From: Thermoanaerobacterium sp. | GTDB taxonomy: Bacteria > Bacillota > Thermoanaerobacteria > Thermoanaerobacterales > Thermoanaerobacteraceae | DNA: 8,029 nt | Direction: 5' to 3' | Assembly (NCBI GenBank): GCA_029960905.1 | Contig: JASBVU010000072.1 | Coordinates: forward strand, 1 to 8,029 | In this document: positions 6,066-8,029 of the stretch, piece by piece | How the letters are laid out: each line of letters opens with the position of its first letter | How positions within the stretch are numbered: position 1 is the stretch's first letter | The notes under the pieces: generated by a model | The model's database searches: none | What the model saw: only the letters and a program-made list of their open reading frames with translations | What the model was told of the DNA's origin: nothing | Program-made: the position numbers and the translations under genes

Positions 6066-7190
6066 ATGTTGAAAGAAGGAAATATAAGGATACCTTCTGG
6101 ATGCGCTATTAGCGGCATAATAGATAGATCTGGAGCGGTTTTTTCTGGCCAGATAATTGCCGATTCGATTGCAACGATGCATGATAGATCAAACGGCCTT
6201 GGTGGTGGTTTTGCTGCTTACGGCATTTACCCTGAGTTTAAAGAACATTATGCATTCCACATGTTTTACGACAACACAAAGTCAAAACAGGAAACTGAAG
6301 AGCTGCTTAAAGCAAATTTCGTCATAGCTTACGAGGAAAAAATACCTACCAGAAAGACAGAAAGCATAAAAAATGCTCCACTTATCTACAGGTATTTTGC
6401 ATTACCTAAACTTGAAGTATTGAATGCTAATGAAATTACCGATGAAGATTTCGTAGTCAAATTCATCTTCAATGTAAATAAAAACGTGGACGGAGCGTAT
6501 ATTTTCTCCAGCGGCAAGAATATGGGTGTCTTTAAAGCAGTTGGATATCCAGAAGACGTAGCTGAGTTTTACAAGTTGGAAACTTACAATGGTTACATGT
6601 GGACAGCTCACGGCAGATTCCCTACTAACACTCCTGGATGGTGGGGCGGTGCACATCCTTTTAATCTTCTAAATATATCAGTAGTGCACAATGGAGAGCT
6701 TTCTTCTTACGACACAAATAGAAAGTATTTAGAAGAATTCGGATATTCTTGCACACTTCAGACAGATACCGAAGTTGCCGCATACATCTTCGATCTATTA
6801 TTGAGAAAGCACAATCTACCGGTGTCTTTGGCAGCGAAAGTCGTAGCATCACCTCTGTGGAGTCAAGTTGAGCGCATGTCTTTAAAAGAAAGAGACCTTT
6901 ATCACAATCTCAAAATAATATACAGCAAAGCTTTATTGAATGGCCCGTTCTCCTTAATTGTAACCTATGATAATGGCTTCATCGCCATCAATGACAGGAT
7001 AAAATTAAGACCATTAACGGCTGCAAGCCATGGTGATGTAATTTACGTTGCAAGCGAAGAATCAGCAATAAGGCAAGTCTGCAAAAATCCTGATAGAGTA
7101 TGGATACCTAAAGGTGGAGAACCTGTAATTGCAGAGATTGAACAGCAAAACGTCTCTGAGATTTTCAATAAAAAGGAGGTTACTGCATGA
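6066..7190 (+). CDS. Glutamate synthase glutamine amidotransferase subunit (class II GATase, split type)
   Basis: A 374-residue stand-alone glutaminase domain of glutamate synthase. Class II (Ntn-hydrolase) amidotransferases use an N-terminal cysteine exposed by propeptide removal to release ammonia from glutamine. Here C13 in SGCAISGIIDRSG is the likely nucleophile after a 12-residue propeptide. Further family motifs are AHGRFPTNTPGWWGGAHPFN (181-200), VVHNGELSSY (206-215, with the N-G oxyanion/substrate-binding pair), LQTDTEV (231-237) and a LNGPFSLIVTYDNGFIAINDR stretch near 291-311. There is no FMN, iron-sulfur or GXGXG region; those belong to separate polypeptides in this architecture, unlike the roughly 1500-residue fused bacterial GltB. 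The start follows AAGGGGG at 7 bases. The last codons overlap the next gene as ATGA, showing translational coupling with the synthase subunit. Confidence 0.92.
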   Translation: MLKEGNIRIPSGCAISGIIDRSGAVFSGQIIADSIATMHDRSNGLGGGFAAYGIYPEFKEHYAFHMFYDNTKSKQETEELLKANFVIAYEEKIPTRKTESIKNAPLIYRYFALPKLEVLNANEITDEDFVVKFIFNVNKNVDGAYIFSSGKNMGVFKAVGYPEDVAEFYKLETYNGYMWTAHGRFPTNTPGWWGGAHPFNLLNISVVHNGELSSYDTNRKYLEEFGYSCTLQTDTEVAAYIFDLLLRKHNLPVSLAAKVVASPLWSQVERMSLKERDLYHNLKIIYSKALLNGPFSLIVTYDNGFIAINDRIKLRPLTAASHGDVIYVASEESAIRQVCKNPDRVWIPKGGEPVIAEIEQQNVSEIFNKKEVTA

Positions 7191-8029
7191 GCCTTAATTA
7201 CCTTACGCCGGAATTTAAAGTAATAAGAGATTACGATAAATGCATAAATTGCAAGGTTTGCATGAGGCAGTGTGCAAATGAAGTGCACAGTTACGATGAA
7301 GATTTGGATAAAATGGTAGCAGACGATTATAAATGCGTAAATTGCCAAAGATGTGTCGTAATGTGTCCTACACATGCTTTAACAATAGTAAAACACCCTC
7401 AAGTCTTCAGAGAAAACGCCAACTGGACTTACGATGCCATAAGGGATATATACAGGCAAGCGGAAACAGGGGGAGTTCTTCTGTCAGCCATGGGAAACGA
7501 CAGGCCATATCCTATTTATTGGGATAAGATGGTGATTAACGCAAGTCAGGTGACAAACCCTTCTATAGACCCATTAAGAGAACCAATGGAGTTGAAAATT
7601 TTTATAGGAAGAAAACCAGATAAAATAGAATTGGACGAAAACTTAAACGTGAAGACAAAAATGCCACCGCAGCTAACATTAAATTATCCAATCATGTTTT
7701 CTGCCATGTCTTATGGGTCAATAAGCTACAATGCTCACGCATCACTGGCGAGAGCAGCAAAAGAATTAGGCATATACTACAATACTGGTGAAGGCGGGCT
7801 TCATAAGGACTTTAGAAAATACGGCCCCAACACAATCGTTCAAGTGGCGTCAGGCAGATTTGGAGTTGATAGGGAATACTTAAAAACTGCTGCAGCAGTT
7901 GAAATAAAGATTGGTCAAGGAGCAAAACCTGGAATCGGTGGACATTTGCCTGGCGAAAAAGTAAGCGAAGACATATCTGAGACGAGGATGATACCTGTAG
8001 GCAGCGACGCCATATCTCCAGCGCCACAC
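7187..8029 (+). CDS. Glutamate synthase, ferredoxin and FMN-binding subunit (split type; partial at right edge)
   Basis: The first 281 codons of the synthase subunit, which reduces the imine formed from 2-oxoglutarate and ammonia to glutamate. The ATG overlaps the amidotransferase stop (ATGA) and follows AAAAGGAGG (7171-7179). Residues 19-29 (CINCKVCMRQC) and 50-60 (CVNCQRCVVMC, then P) are two complete CxxCxxCxxxC [4Fe-4S] motifs, forming an N-terminal two-cluster ferredoxin domain. From about 165 the FMN-binding glutamate synthase barrel begins (YPIMFSAMSYGSIS), with YYNTGEGG (197-204) and the highly conserved KIGQGAKPGIGGHLPGEKV (241-259). The frame is open at the window end, breaking at SPAPH just before the usual HDIYS-type motif. 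The built-in ferredoxin clusters suggest that electrons arrive from ferredoxin or a partner oxidoreductase. The 3Fe-4S cysteines and any GXGXG domain would lie beyond the window. Confidence 0.93.
   Translation, partial: MSLNYLTPEFKVIRDYDKCINCKVCMRQCANEVHSYDEDLDKMVADDYKCVNCQRCVVMCPTHALTIVKHPQVFRENANWTYDAIRDIYRQAETGGVLLSAMGNDRPYPIYWDKMVINASQVTNPSIDPLREPMELKIFIGRKPDKIELDENLNVKTKMPPQLTLNYPIMFSAMSYGSISYNAHASLARAAKELGIYYNTGEGGLHKDFRKYGPNTIVQVASGRFGVDREYLKTAAAVEIKIGQGAKPGIGGHLPGEKVSEDISETRMIPVGSDAISPAPH

Noticed and set aside
7043..7527. Overlapping frames (110 codons minus, 64 codons plus) near the amidotransferase/synthase junction
   Set aside because: Both overlap strongly supported coding sequence containing complete ferredoxin motifs; neither has start signals or family features.
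1..8029. CRISPR arrays, insertion sequences, tRNA or rRNA genes
   Set aside because: No regularly spaced repeats, transposase-like proteins, terminal inverted repeats or recognisable structural RNA sequences were seen in the window.

Overview
The window looks like chromosome from a low-GC, AT-rich Firmicute. The best guess is a thermophilic anaerobic clostridium of the Thermoanaerobacterium/Thermoanaerobacter type. That rests on overall base composition, strong GGAGG-type ribosome binding sites, the FtsEX / peptidase M23 / carboxyl-terminal protease / PDZ-membrane-protein gene order, and a ferredoxin-type split glutamate synthase. The genus is inferred from general familiarity, not from a search.

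Left block (about 1-5754, all minus strand, read right to left): a PucR/CdaR-type transcriptional regulator (4705-5754); ftsE (3986-4672) and ftsX (3109-3996), which overlap; and an EnvC-like secreted coiled-coil M23 peptidase (1957-3096) that ends in an intrinsic terminator. Next come a membrane-anchored S41 carboxyl-terminal protease with a PDZ domain (635-1834), which has its own candidate promoter, and a MinJ-like multi-spanning membrane protein that runs off the left edge and is interrupted by an in-frame TGA at codon 46. FtsEX is the ABC-type complex that transmits cell-division signals across the membrane to peptidoglycan hydrolases. The adjacent M23 protein is its likely partner, and the protease and MinJ-like protein fit the same envelope and division theme.

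Divergent intergenic region (5755-6065): it carries candidate promoters in both directions, a set of TTGC/GCAA dyads, a 7+7 bp palindrome at the expected start of the rightward transcript, and a leader of about 130 nt with hairpins, including one followed by a T-run that may act as an attenuator.

Right block (6066-8029, plus strand): a stand-alone class II glutamine amidotransferase (glutamate synthase domain 1) is translationally coupled by an ATGA overlap to a protein with two [4Fe-4S] motifs followed by the FMN-binding glutamate synthase domain, cut by the right edge. This is the split, archaeal-type arrangement of glutamate synthase: glutamine hydrolysis and reductive transfer of the ammonia to 2-oxoglutarate sit on separate polypeptides.

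The families are all recognisable, and I see no clearly new system. The most interesting parts are the regulatory region between the two blocks, the placement of a CdaR-type regulator at the head of an ftsEX operon and divergent to glutamate synthase, and the interrupted MinJ-like gene.
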